A stretch of DNA of 35,107 bases, taken from the NCBI GenBank assembly GCA_029567705.1, contig JAKPXC010000030.1:1-35107 (forward strand), read 5' to 3'. The notes under the pieces were generated by a model. That model saw only the letters and a list, made by a program, of their open reading frames with translations, was not told the origin of the DNA and searched no databases. The position numbers and the translations under genes were made by a program. Within the stretch, counting starts at the first letter, position 1. Each line of letters starts with the position of its first letter. Source of the stretch: Candidatus Cloacimonadota bacterium (GTDB taxonomy: Bacteria > Cloacimonadota > Cloacimonadia > Cloacimonadales > Cloacimonadaceae). This document shows positions 1-9,091 of the stretch, in pieces.

Positions 1-45
1 GCTACCAGGATATACAGATTTCTACTCTGATACCAGGCTAATTCT

Positions 46-729
46 TTAGTGTCCCTGCAGCGTAAAGGCCACCGGGATGATCACAATACAATCGACTGGT
101 CTGCCGGAGGCTTTACCGGGTTGGAAACGGACTCTGCGTACTGCTGCGATAGCCGCCTCATCCAAGCCACCTACTCCGGCTTGTACGGAGCGCTTGACTC
201 TGACTTCTCTGATATTACCGTCCTTTAAAATTTCCACTTCCAGAATCACAGTGCCTTGGATTCCACCCCTGCGGGCTGCGGCGGGGTATTCTGGTCTGAT
301 GGTACCTATCAAGACCGGAGGATCGTCGTATGAAACAAAACTAACTTCGCTGCTTTCTTCAGATAATTGCACGTCGAAATGTTCCAACAAGAGGGCTCTG
401 GCTTGTTCATGCCCCAACTCGGCGGCTTTTTCGAGCCAAAGCTTGGCCTCGGGAAGGTTTTGAAGCACGCCTTTACCTTCCAAATAGCAACACCCGAGGT
501 TGTATTGACCATCTGCATAAAGCTGTTCTGCAGAACTGCTGAACCAGATGACGGCTTCATGTTCGTTTTGCATAGTACCGTACCCATGCAAATAACACAA
601 GCCCAAGTCGTTTTGTGCTGCCGGATTGCCACTTTGGGCTGCCTGCAGGAGTGCATCAGTATAGCTGGGCTCTGCCCAGAGTGACATCAGCGCCAAGGTG
701 AACACGATACAGATAAGTACTGTCTTCAT
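46..729 (-). CDS. Secreted Sel1-like repeat protein with C-terminal TonB-family domain
   Basis: Signal peptide-like N-terminus MKTVLICIVFTLALMSLWA. Sel1-like repeats (GNPAAQNDLGLCYLHGYGT, ADGQYNLGCCYLEGKGV). TonB C-terminal-like segment (RPEYPAAARRGGIQGTVILEVEILKDGNIREVRV...AAIAAVRRVRFQPG). Start moved to the ATG at 729, preceded by GGAGG. Confidence 0.85.
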   Translation of the reverse strand: MKTVLICIVFTLALMSLWAEPSYTDALLQAAQSGNPAAQNDLGLCYLHGYGTMQNEHEAVIWFSSSAEQLYADGQYNLGCCYLEGKGVLQNLPEAKLWLEKAAELGHEQARALLLEHFDVQLSEESSEVSFVSYDDPPVLIGTIRPEYPAAARRGGIQGTVILEVEILKDGNIREVRVKRSVQAGVGGLDEAAIAAVRRVRFQPGKASGRPVDCIVIIPVAFTLQGH

Positions 730-888
730 CAGTTCCTCCATATAGTATAAAATTACGTGTCAGGTCTAATCTGTTTGATACGTTTGTTTAACTACCTGTT
801 TGGCTGCAAGATGTCAAGCACAATCTTCACATCAAATCATGGATAAGCTTTCGTCCGGGTTTGAAGGGCAAAACCCCCAACATAAGGA

Positions 889-914
889 ACAGCCTCCCCC
901 GAAGGAGAGGCTGC
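889..914 (-). terminator. Putative intrinsic hairpin downstream of the MscS gene
   Basis: On the minus strand CAGCCTCTCC-TTCG-GGGGAGGCTG, a 10-bp stem with one G.T pair and a TTCG loop. The U-tract is weak. Confidence 0.5.
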
Positions 915-940
915 GTTTTCTTGTATCTTATCCGAAAATA

Positions 941-1720
941 TTATAGAGCGCGGTTGATCTTTTCCAACAGGAGGGATTGCACCGCATCCATATCCTTGGG
1001 TTGAACAAAAGCACGTACCACCAGCTTGATCTTATCGCCCCAATCTGCCACGATCATATCATAAGCAGGGCTTTTCAACACCTTTTCTTCCGCATCCAGG
1101 ATGCCACTGATGGTCTGCCTGACCTGATTCAAGTCCTTGCCGGGATCGATCATAAAAGGTATTTCCAGCCGACGTGAGCCCAGCACCGTGTAGTTTGTGA
1201 TGATATCTCCGGTGATCTTGCCATTGGGGATGATCACTTTCTTGTTTTCTGCCGTTTGAATGATGGTAGAGAAAATCTGCATATCCAAAACGGTTCCGCT
1301 CACGGCTCCGATCTGCACACCATCTCCCACACCAAAAGGACGGAAGATGATCAAGAGCACTCCGGAGGCCAGATTGCCCAAGGTCCCCTGCAGAGCCAGG
1401 CCGATAGCTAAACCGGCTGCACCAAAGACCGCCAGGAAGCTGGTGGTTTCTATGCCGAGTTTGTTGATCACGGCAATGACCACAAAAACCATTATCGCAG
1501 CATTCACCGCTCCGGAGAGGAATTTGGCCAAAGTTTCACCCTTGCCCGCCTTGCTGATACCTTTGTAAACACCTTTGGCTACCAGTTTGGCCAGGTAAGA
1601 TCCTATAATCAGGATCAGGATAGCGCCGACTACTTTCAGTCCGTACAATGACAAAAAGTCGATGATCTTATCCACTACCGGGGGTCTTTCGACAGCAATA
1701 AGTAAGCTGGTTTGGAACAT
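941..1720 (-). CDS. Small-conductance mechanosensitive channel, MscS family
   Basis: MscS core: FLAVFGAAGLAIGLALQGTLGNLASGVLLIIFRPFGVGDGVQIGAVSGTVLDMQIFSTIIQTAENKKVIIPNGKI. Confidence 0.95.
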   Translation of the reverse strand: MFQTSLLIAVERPPVVDKIIDFLSLYGLKVVGAILILIIGSYLAKLVAKGVYKGISKAGKGETLAKFLSGAVNAAIMVFVVIAVINKLGIETTSFLAVFGAAGLAIGLALQGTLGNLASGVLLIIFRPFGVGDGVQIGAVSGTVLDMQIFSTIIQTAENKKVIIPNGKITGDIITNYTVLGSRRLEIPFMIDPGKDLNQVRQTISGILDAEEKVLKSPAYDMIVADWGDKIKLVVRAFVQPKDMDAVQSLLLEKINRAL

Positions 1721-1860
1721 AGTAAACTCCTTTAAATGTTTCCATTTGTAACATAATAACGTGTTTCGGGTTTATTCCAAATAGATAAACCGGGTTGATA
1801 GCTTCCGGGAAGTAGCTAAAGAATTTTTGAACAAGGAGTAAAGGAGAAAAGAGATTCAAT

Positions 1861-1902
1861 GTACGATGTACGATGTACGATGTAAGATGTAAGATGTTCG
1901 AT
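1861..1902. repeat. 7-bp tandem array (GTACGAT / GTAAGAT / GTTCGAT), 6 units
   Basis: Read directly: GTACGAT x3, GTAAGAT x2, GTTCGAT x1. Confidence 0.9.
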
Positions 1903-1933
1903 GAAGGCTGTAATTGAGAGTCGGGGTACCCGT

Positions 1934-2176
1934 AACCCATTTCAATGGGTTTTCAGATGAAAGCGGTGGTTTTAACCACCGTACAAGTGTAACTCACAAT
2001 TTATCAACCTAGTACATACCACGTGAGGAGTAGATTTCGCTCCTGGGCCAGGAGCGAAATCTACTCCTCACGTGGTATGTACAATTATTATCGTGATTTT
2101 GGTATCGTATTATCCAACTATCAGATACGGTGGTTAAAACCACCGCCTTTCATCTGAAAACCCGATAAATCGGGTT
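1934..2176. repeat. Compound inverted-repeat element 1 (A-B-palindrome-B'-A')
   Basis: A: AACCCATT-TC-AATGGGTT 1934-1951. B: CGGTGGTT-TT-AACCACCG 1964-1981. Central perfect 35-bp inverted repeat with 1-nt centre 2012-2082. B': CGGTGGTT-AA-AACCACCG 2128-2145. A': AACCCGAT-AA-ATCGGGTT 2159-2176. Confidence 0.9.
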
Positions 2177-2197
2177 GTAGCTTCACCTCAACTTCAC

Positions 2198-2311
2198 CAC
2201 TTTCTGTTCACTGTTTTCTGTTCACTGACCAGCGGCAGCAGCGCAGCTCTAATCACTATATTACTATTCACTAATCACTTTCTGTTCACTGTTCACTGTT
2301 TTCTGTTCACT
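2198..2311. repeat. Degenerate direct repeats of (C)TTTCTGTTCACTGTT
   Basis: Recurrent CTTTCTGTTCACTGTTTTCTGTTCACT strings visible twice in this interval. Confidence 0.7.
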
Positions 2312-2318
2312 AGAAAAG

Positions 2319-2346
2319 TCCCCCGGTCTATGGGGAAACCGGGGGA
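2319..2346 (-). terminator. GC-rich terminator-like hairpin downstream of the PEGA gene
   Basis: TCCCCCGGT ... ACCGGGGGA 9-bp stem at 2319-2327/2338-2346. On the minus strand it is followed by CTTTTCT. Confidence 0.6.
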
Positions 2347-2367
2347 GAATTGTCATTGGGTTAGGAA

Positions 2368-3033
2368 CTATGGTCTTCTGCGGCGTCTGAGCTCCAGGCG
2401 AATGGTATCCTGGCCGGGTCTCAGAATGGTTTCAGCGGAACGATAGCCGCGTCTCTCGGCCCGGATTGTGATCCTTTGGTTGGGACGGACCGTCCTTTTG
2501 ATATCTATGCTAAGCGGTGAGGTGCCTACGTATTGATCATTCACGTAGATTTCTGCACCGCGGGGTTCTGTGATGATCCGGACTCTTCGGTCGTTCTGCT
2601 GCGAGTGATGGCCGGGATTGTGTCCATGACCGCCACCGGGATGGCCACCTCCGGGATGGTTGCCGTAACCGGGATTATCCATCGGAATACGGTCCAGACG
2701 ATAGCTGAAAACCGTGGGATTCCGCAGTGCATCCGCCTGATGCACTCTGGTATAGGGCACAAAGACCGTCTGTTGCAGGGGACGGAACCCATCTTTGCGA
2801 ATCACCAGGTTAAAGACTCTCCCGGCGACCCCATGATGATAGGTCATATACTGATCCATCGTTATTGGGATGGCTTGAGTGGGGGTTCTGCCGATAAACT
2901 GGTTGGATGCGGTGATGATTACATCGGCACCCTGCGGGTAAGTCTCTATTCTAAACGCTCCAAACATGTTCTGAGCATTCAATACTCCGGCCCAGAGGGC
3001 CACGAAAGCAAGGGCAAGATATCGAACTTTCAT
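2368..3033 (-). CDS. PEGA domain protein
   Basis: Signal peptide and two PEGA-like segments (FRIETYPQGADVIITASNQFIGRTP; VRIITEPRGAEIYVNDQYVGTSPLSIDI). Start at ATG 3033 after GGAGG. Confidence 0.85.
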   Translation of the reverse strand: MKVRYLALAFVALWAGVLNAQNMFGAFRIETYPQGADVIITASNQFIGRTPTQAIPITMDQYMTYHHGVAGRVFNLVIRKDGFRPLQQTVFVPYTRVHQADALRNPTVFSYRLDRIPMDNPGYGNHPGGGHPGGGHGHNPGHHSQQNDRRVRIITEPRGAEIYVNDQYVGTSPLSIDIKRTVRPNQRITIRAERRGYRSAETILRPGQDTIRLELRRRRRP

Positions 3034-3195
3034 TTTAGCCTCCATGACTATCTTGATATGACCTTATTACTCCCCCGGTTGCTTTTACCTTCACCACAAT
3101 TTTTCACCACAGAGGACACAGAGAACAGCAGAGGGATTACTAAAACAGAGGAAAAGAGTTAAAGAGGATCTCTCCCAGAGAAGAGCGGTGAACTA

Positions 3196-3258
3196 GTCCA
3201 TTTCGTCCATTCCGTCCATATCGTCCTTATTGTCCATTCCGTCCATTCCGTCCATCCC
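3196..3258. repeat. 9-bp tandem array, consensus GTCCATTCC, 7 units
   Basis: GTCCATTTC GTCCATTCC GTCCATATC GTCCTTATT GTCCATTCC GTCCATTCC GTCCATCCC. Confidence 0.9.
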
Positions 3259-3281
3259 CACCCCCTCATCCCCAATAAGCT

Positions 3282-3364
3282 GCCGACTCTTCACCGAGTG
3301 TTCGCCGACTCTTCCCGAGCAAAGTGGTCGGGAAGAGTCCTGCAAGACTCGGTGAAGAGTCGGC
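3282..3364. repeat. Nested inverted repeat containing an internal direct repeat
   Basis: GCCGACTCTTCACCGAGT (3282-3299) is inverted at 3347-3364. GACTCTTCCCGA (3307-3318) is inverted at 3328-3339. Confidence 0.85.
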
Positions 3365-3527
3365 GAGAAACAAGGGAAGCAGCAGCGTGAATGATAGCTG
3401 AGGGTTGAAGCTCCACTCCACCACTCCATCACTCCAACACTTTGCAGATTTTGAGCTTGACAGGAAATCTAACATTTTACATTTTTGAGTTTGTGGTTAA
3501 GAAACCGTTCACGGCAGGAGGAGACTT

Positions 3528-5591
3528 ATGAGAAGACTTATGTTGTTCTTGGCAGTTATAGCTGTGGCAAGCTGTCTTTCAGCTCAGGCACCGGGCTATA
3601 ACTTTTTCATTGCACCCACTTTTGTGCGGGAATCCTGGTTTGACTATATGATGGGTTCCTACAACAATCTTCCCATGCAGGAAGTGCCCACGGAGTTCGG
3701 CGGTGGCAGGTTTTTCACCTATCAAGCCAAGTTAACCAATCTCGGAACCCGCAAGGTATGGTTTGGTTACATCAGTGATAACGGAATACTTGCCACAATG
3801 GAGGATCCCTGGATAGATACACCCAATAGAATGGGTTACCCGGCCGTGGCAGTGGACCGCAGCCTCGGAAAACCCTTCTATGCCTGGCATATGAGTGCCG
3901 ATACGGACACCCAGTATGAAATAGCTTTCATGTATGATAAGTACATCCAACAGAATCCGGGTATTTATTCCAACATTCAGTATCCCTTTGATCCGCCCAA
4001 CACCCCTCCCGGACATGAGAACGACGAGTTTATCTGGGCAAGCCTGCAGACCGGGCCTTCGCCAAATCCCGGGATGCGAAGAGTTTATGTGCTCACTCGG
4101 AACAATGCGGATAATGGAAATCCTTGCGAAAACGTGCTGATCGCTTATGCTGATTTTAATGAAGCCATGCTGATGACGGATCAGAGCTTTACCTGGAACT
4201 ACACCAGCATACCGCTTCTGGATACCTGGCAGCAGGAGCAGGACACAATCTGGAGAAGACCATTCGGCTCCCTAGCCGTTGGAGACGATGGAAAGATCTA
4301 TTATGCCGGTTTTCACTTTGCTTTTGATCAGGTGAACGAGGTGTCGATTGATGAACCGGATATCGATGTCTTTGTATGTGACAATTACGGTGCCGGCACC
4401 TGGCAATACTACAGCATGTCCAGCAAGATCCCGTCCTACAACCCCTGGGATGATATCCAGATGCGTCATGCCTTCTATGACGATAACAACGAAGCCATCC
4501 CGGATGAGCAGATTTATTACCAAGCCTATACCGGGATACACTTCAATATCAGCCTGGATTCCGAAGGTAAGCTGCATATTCCCAATGTCTGGTCACTGTT
4601 TATGGGAGAACCTGCTCACGTTTACAGACTTTATTCTACCATCAAGGAAGCGGTGTTCGACACTGCCACCCACAGCTTTGAGATCAGAGAAATATATCCC
4701 CGGGCAGGAAGCAGCACAGATGGTCTGTGGTGGATGCCCTGGGATGCCGAAGGAGATCACCAGGTGGACAACTGGCCGGAGGATCAACAGATGCCCATCT
4801 GCGACAACCACTTCCCCTTCTGCCACTGGGATGAAACCTTGCACGAAGACACAATGATCTTCCACTATGGATATCTGCACATCAGTGAGGATGATGGCAG
4901 CGGCGCTATGGCCTGTCTCTGGCAGGATAGTTTCAAAGCACGCTGTTACAACCTGTATCCGGAGGAGTATCCTCTATACCAGCCGTGGGCACAGGCACCC
5001 GAACTGCTGATCAGCGTGAGCTCGGATCATGGAATGAATTGGAGCGATCCGATTACTCTTTCGTCGGTGGATACGCCTCAGTTCAATGGAATGATCCCCA
5101 TGTGGGTCTATCCCTCCAACCGCATGCAGTCTGTAAACTCGGGAGGAGAACCGGCAAAAAGGCTGTGGCTCTATTTCATGGACGATTATGAATGGAGAAC
5201 CACTGTTATCACACCTACTTCCCTACCTCCCCAGCGAGGTGACATCATGTATGCAGCCCTCGATATCTGGATGCCAGCTTCTGCAATCACTGATGAACCG
5301 GTACCGGGGGTGCAAGCCTTGAAGCTGAGCGCTTATCCCAATCCCTTCCAGCTCTCCTCCTCCATCACATACGAGCTTCCCAAAGCAGCCAATACCAAGC
5401 TTGATATCTACAATCTCAGAGGCCAGAGGATTCGAAGCCTGGCACAGGAGCAGCAAAGCAGCGGAACGCACACCCTCCATTGGGATGGCTGCGATGATAC
5501 CGGCCATCAGGTTTCCTCCGGTATCTATTTACTCAGGCTTACCAGCGAAGGCAGGACAGCCTTACACAAGGTGGTGAAATACTCTGAGTGA
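3528..5591 (+). CDS. Large secreted protein with C-terminal FlgD-like / type IX-style sorting domain
   Basis: Signal peptide. C-terminus YPNPFQLSSSITYELPKAANTKLDIYNLRGQRIRSL...SGIYLLRLTSEGRTALHKVVKY. RBS GGAGGAG upstream. Confidence 0.9.
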   Translation: MRRLMLFLAVIAVASCLSAQAPGYNFFIAPTFVRESWFDYMMGSYNNLPMQEVPTEFGGGRFFTYQAKLTNLGTRKVWFGYISDNGILATMEDPWIDTPNRMGYPAVAVDRSLGKPFYAWHMSADTDTQYEIAFMYDKYIQQNPGIYSNIQYPFDPPNTPPGHENDEFIWASLQTGPSPNPGMRRVYVLTRNNADNGNPCENVLIAYADFNEAMLMTDQSFTWNYTSIPLLDTWQQEQDTIWRRPFGSLAVGDDGKIYYAGFHFAFDQVNEVSIDEPDIDVFVCDNYGAGTWQYYSMSSKIPSYNPWDDIQMRHAFYDDNNEAIPDEQIYYQAYTGIHFNISLDSEGKLHIPNVWSLFMGEPAHVYRLYSTIKEAVFDTATHSFEIREIYPRAGSSTDGLWWMPWDAEGDHQVDNWPEDQQMPICDNHFPFCHWDETLHEDTMIFHYGYLHISEDDGSGAMACLWQDSFKARCYNLYPEEYPLYQPWAQAPELLISVSSDHGMNWSDPITLSSVDTPQFNGMIPMWVYPSNRMQSVNSGGEPAKRLWLYFMDDYEWRTTVITPTSLPPQRGDIMYAALDIWMPASAITDEPVPGVQALKLSAYPNPFQLSSSITYELPKAANTKLDIYNLRGQRIRSLAQEQQSSGTHTLHWDGCDDTGHQVSSGIYLLRLTSEGRTALHKVVKYSE

Positions 5592-5688
5592 AAGCTGCCC
5601 AAGCGATTTTCCACTTGACATTTCCTGCCTGATGAAGAACTTATCAGAAAGAGCAAATCTAAGATTAAAGAAGAGGAGAATAAACACT

Positions 5689-6183
5689 ATGGCAAGCTAT
5701 TCATTGAACGAAATTATCGAATTGGCCGTACAGATCGAAAGAAACGGCTATGCCTTTTACCACGAAGCCACCAAGAGGAAGGATCTGGATGCCAAAGCCA
5801 TCGACTTCCTGGCCCTCCTGAGAGATCAGGAATTGAATCATGAAAAGACTTTCCTGTGTCTCAGAGACGATATGGACGAGATCATTCTGGAGCTTAGCCA
5901 GGATTGGGATATGGTGTCCAGTTACCTGAAGACCATCGTTGATTCCAGAATCTTTGAGAGCGAAAACTCCGCCATCAAGATGGCAACCGAGGCCAAAGAC
6001 CTCATGAGTATCGTGAATTTCGCCATCACTTTCGAGAAGGACACCCTGCTGTTCTTCCATGCTATCAACGATTCCGTCTCAAACCCCAAAACCCGCCAGG
6101 CTCTTGCCCGGATTATTAACGAAGAAGTCTCTCACGTCCTGAGACTGAACGACTTCAAGAAGACCTTGGTATTAAGCAAGTAA
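5689..6183 (+). CDS. Rubrerythrin/ferritin-like protein
   Basis: Ferritin-like helical pattern with E..H motifs (IERNGYAFYHEA, DQELNHEKTF, FEKDTLLFFHAI, NEEVSHVLRL). Start set at ATG 5689 behind AGGAG, not the upstream track start. Confidence 0.8.
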   Translation: MASYSLNEIIELAVQIERNGYAFYHEATKRKDLDAKAIDFLALLRDQELNHEKTFLCLRDDMDEIILELSQDWDMVSSYLKTIVDSRIFESENSAIKMATEAKDLMSIVNFAITFEKDTLLFFHAINDSVSNPKTRQALARIINEEVSHVLRLNDFKKTLVLSK

Positions 6184-6191
6184 ACCTTACA

Positions 6192-6227
6192 AACCGGAAG
6201 CCGATCAAACAGGCTTCCGGTTTTTTT
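6192..6227 (+). terminator. Intrinsic terminator after the rubrerythrin-like gene
   Basis: AACCGGAAGCC ... GGCTTCCGGTT 11-bp stem followed by a T-tract. Confidence 0.95.
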
Positions 6228-6237
6228 GAAGCATAGA

Positions 6238-6750
6238 ATGAAGAAATCCAAACGAACCACAAAAGGTTTGATCTACCCCATTTCAGCTTTACTGCTGCTG
6301 GTGATTCTGATCTACAACCCCGTCTCGGTGCGGATTATGACCGTGGGCGTGGCAATCTATTACAAGCTCAATCCGGTGGTCTTTTACCGTCTGATCAAGA
6401 CGGAAAGCGCTTTCCGCAGCCTGGCCGTATCCCCGCGTCATGCCATAGGTTTGGGACAGGTGAAGCAGAGCACAGCGCATTACCTGGTGGACGGCCACGA
6501 TCCCAAGCTGCTCTATACACCGCTCTACAACCTGAAAACCTCCGCCAAGTATCTCCTCTACCTAAAGAGCAGATTCAAAGGCAATTGGTCTCTGATGCTG
6601 GCTGCTTATAACTGGGGAGAAACAGCAGTTTCGAGACGCATGAGAAATGTGGCCATTAGCCCCAAAGAAGACTATCGGGACAGATTCAAAGACGTCCCCG
6701 AGACATACAATTACATAGCCAAAGTGCTGGGTCCCCCAAAAAAGGCTTGA
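6238..6750 (+). CDS. Lytic transglycosylase (SLT domain)
   Basis: N-terminal TM helix. SLT pattern FYRLIKTESAFRSLAVSPRHAIGLGQVKQSTA...LMLAAYNWGE. ATG at 6238; the track start at 6226 lies inside the terminator. Confidence 0.9.
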   Translation: MKKSKRTTKGLIYPISALLLLVILIYNPVSVRIMTVGVAIYYKLNPVVFYRLIKTESAFRSLAVSPRHAIGLGQVKQSTAHYLVDGHDPKLLYTPLYNLKTSAKYLLYLKSRFKGNWSLMLAAYNWGETAVSRRMRNVAISPKEDYRDRFKDVPETYNYIAKVLGPPKKA

Positions 6751-6805
6751 CGAGAATTGGCTCTTCAGAAAAGCATATTAGTAGTAATACATTCAGGAGT
6801 TTATT

Positions 6806-7459
6806 ATGTTGCGTAAGCAGAACGGAATCTCGGTTTATACTGTTCTTAGCGTGATATTGTTCGTTGCCTTGATCTTTGTCTTGGCAATCCCGCATTTCTT
6901 TAATCTCGATAAAGAAAAGAACGTGGATGATTGCATCAACAATATGAAAGAAATCTGGGTGGCAGCGACAGACTATATCCGTGAAAACAAAACAGATTTT
7001 GGCGGAGACCTCCAGCTCCTTAACAATACAAAGAAGAAATCCGATCCCAGCAGAAAGTATCTGGAAAACCTCAGATATTGCCCGGAAACCGCCCGTACCA
7101 AAACCCCCTACATTGTCTTTGGCAAGTATGTTCAGGATATGGTTGGCACAGAAACCCGGGATAACATCGGCGTCATCGTGATGTGCCCCAACCTAAAGAC
7201 CTATTACAACCACTTTCTGCCCAAAGCTTTCTATGAGAATATGGAGCCCACGCAATTGCAGAACATGATGACTGAGGACTTGGATTTTATCGACGAACAG
7301 ACCGGCACAAACGGCGAACGTAAAGTGGAAGCCGTGGAGCAGTACATCAATATCTGGAAGACCAATCCTCAAGCCTATACACTTAGAAAGAACGATTCCA
7401 CTGCCCTCAAAGCGATGATCTTCCCAGATCAGTTCCGCACGGTGGAACCCACTCTCTAG
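6806..7459 (+). CDS. Pseudopilin-like protein
   Basis: N-terminal hydrophobic helix (ISVYTVLSVILFVALIFVLAIPHFFNL) followed by a prepilin-like helix. Family call is tentative. Confidence 0.55.
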   Translation: MLRKQNGISVYTVLSVILFVALIFVLAIPHFFNLDKEKNVDDCINNMKEIWVAATDYIRENKTDFGGDLQLLNNTKKKSDPSRKYLENLRYCPETARTKTPYIVFGKYVQDMVGTETRDNIGVIVMCPNLKTYYNHFLPKAFYENMEPTQLQNMMTEDLDFIDEQTGTNGERKVEAVEQYINIWKTNPQAYTLRKNDSTALKAMIFPDQFRTVEPTL

Positions 7460-7496
7460 AGAGGCCGGAAGCCATTAACAAGCAGTTTATAATAAA

Positions 7497-7519
7497 GTCG
7501 TCTTCGGACGGCTTTTTTT
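7497..7519 (+). terminator. Intrinsic terminator with TTCG tetraloop
   Basis: GTCGTC-TTCG-GACGGC-TTTTTTT. Confidence 0.95.
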
Positions 7520-7546
7520 GTGGAAAGATACAGAAGAGGAGAAGAC

Positions 7547-8827
7547 GTGCAGTACAATGAGTTTTTAGCCCACATCTATCAGAAGTATTCCGGAAACGTG
7601 AAGCTCGGACTGGAAAGGATGCAAGAGCTCTGGAAAGCCCTGGGTCAACCTCAGATGGAGCTCAGAGGCTTCCACATCGCAGGAACCAATGGCAAAGGCA
7701 GCGTATGCGCCAGCCTGGAGGCTCTCTGCCTTGCCTTGGGAGCAGGAGTTGGGCTGAACACCTCCCCTCATCTTATAAACTACACGGAGCGCTTCCGTAT
7801 CGACGGCCAAGAGCTGGATTTTCAGGAAGTTCTGGCTTGCTTCACAGAGCATGAACGGCTTTTTGAAGAGTGCGAAGCCTCTTTCTTTGAAATCACCACT
7901 GCTCTGGCGATCCTGCTTTTTCGTAAACACGATGTAAAGCACACCATCCTGGAGGTGGGCCTGGGTGGCAGATTGGACGCCACCAATCTCTGGATACCGG
8001 ATATTACGGCCATCACCAGCATTGGCCTGGACCACATCAAGACTTTGGGAAACAGCCTGGAGCTCATCGCCCGGGAAAAAGCCGGAATCATCAAAGAGGG
8101 AGTTCCGCTGGTGCTGGGTAAACTGGATGAAAGCCCCAGAGCGGAAATCCTGGCAGTGGCAGAAGCCAAGGCTGCCCCGGTGCATCTATATGGCCGGGAT
8201 ATAATTGTCTCAGATATCAAGCTCAGTCCTCTGGGCACAGAGTGGAACTATGAGTTTCGGGATTACCGTTTCCCGGCTCTCAGAGCCAATCTGATAGGCG
8301 CGCATCAGGCTCATAACGTTAGCCTGGCTCTCACCGCTTTCCTGCTGTATCTGGAGAAGATTGGCCTCAAGGCCGATGAAGATGTGATACGCAACGCCTT
8401 AAGCAGGATAAATTGGCAGGGCAGAATGCAGGTGATTCACCACGAACCCGCTTTCATTCTGGATGGAGCCCACAACGTTCAGGGGATAACCGCACTGATG
8501 GAATCCCTAGAACAGATTTATCCCAAGCGAAAGGTCAAATTTGTGCTCTCGATTCTGGCAGATAAAGACTACAGAGAGATGATTCACCTGATCTGCAGCA
8601 AGGCCAATCTGATCTATGTGGCGCAAAATGAATCCGACCGCGCAGCCACCGTTGAGGCTCAGATGCAGGCTATCAGCAAGTTCCCCGTGCAAGCCATTCC
8701 CTGTGCCAGTGTGAAGGAGGCCTATCTGCGTGCCATGCAGGAAGCCGGTCCCGACGAAGTGATCATTGGAGGCGGATCGCTTTATACTGTGGGAGAGATT
8801 CTCAAAGCCAGCGAAGGGAAAGAATAG
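7547..8827 (+). CDS. folC: Folylpolyglutamate synthase / dihydrofolate synthase
   Basis: FolC signatures: HIAGTNGKGSVCASLEALCLA, LEVGLGGRLDATN, ITSIGLDHIKTLGNSLELIAREKAGIIKEG, LDGAHNVQGI. GTG at 7547 behind AGGAG. Confidence 0.95.
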   Translation: MQYNEFLAHIYQKYSGNVKLGLERMQELWKALGQPQMELRGFHIAGTNGKGSVCASLEALCLALGAGVGLNTSPHLINYTERFRIDGQELDFQEVLACFTEHERLFEECEASFFEITTALAILLFRKHDVKHTILEVGLGGRLDATNLWIPDITAITSIGLDHIKTLGNSLELIAREKAGIIKEGVPLVLGKLDESPRAEILAVAEAKAAPVHLYGRDIIVSDIKLSPLGTEWNYEFRDYRFPALRANLIGAHQAHNVSLALTAFLLYLEKIGLKADEDVIRNALSRINWQGRMQVIHHEPAFILDGAHNVQGITALMESLEQIYPKRKVKFVLSILADKDYREMIHLICSKANLIYVAQNESDRAATVEAQMQAISKFPVQAIPCASVKEAYLRAMQEAGPDEVIIGGGSLYTVGEILKASEGKE

Positions 8828-8935
8828 ATCGCAGATAATCGGATCGACCGGATTTTCAGGATATAACAGATCGCAGAAGTAGTAGTTTATACCACCTGGC
8901 TGGGTTGCCAGAGAGGATACCGTTCCGCCCACTCC

Positions 8936-9052
8936 GTCATTCCTGTGAAGGCAGTAATCCAGAACAGTACTGTACGTACCGTCATTCCAGCGAAGGCAGT
9001 AATCCAGAACAGGACTATATGCATCGTCATTCCAGCGAAGGCTGGAATCCAG
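8936..9052. repeat. Three GTCATTCCAGCGAAGGCnGnAATCCAG palindromic repeats at exact 45-bp period
   Basis: 27-nt units start at 8936, 8981 and 9026, separated by two 18-nt spacers. Resembles the ATTCC(N8)GGAAT class of extragenic palindromes. Confidence 0.85.
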
Positions 9053-9091
9053 TCATTATACAATTCTCCCGGAGTTAAAGAACGCTGATAA

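Noticed and set aside
1668-1940. 90-aa minus ORF overlapping the mscS start
   Set aside because: Runs through the 7-bp tandem array and overlaps mscS in another frame; no supporting RBS or homology signal.
3193-3432. 79-aa ORF with (G)MDGMD repeats
   Set aside because: It is the translation of the 9-bp tandem array; no RBS or domain support.
8936-9052. CRISPR array
   Set aside because: Only three units, 18-nt spacers that are partly similar to each other (AACAG.AC...), no cas genes, and repeats of the extragenic-palindrome type.
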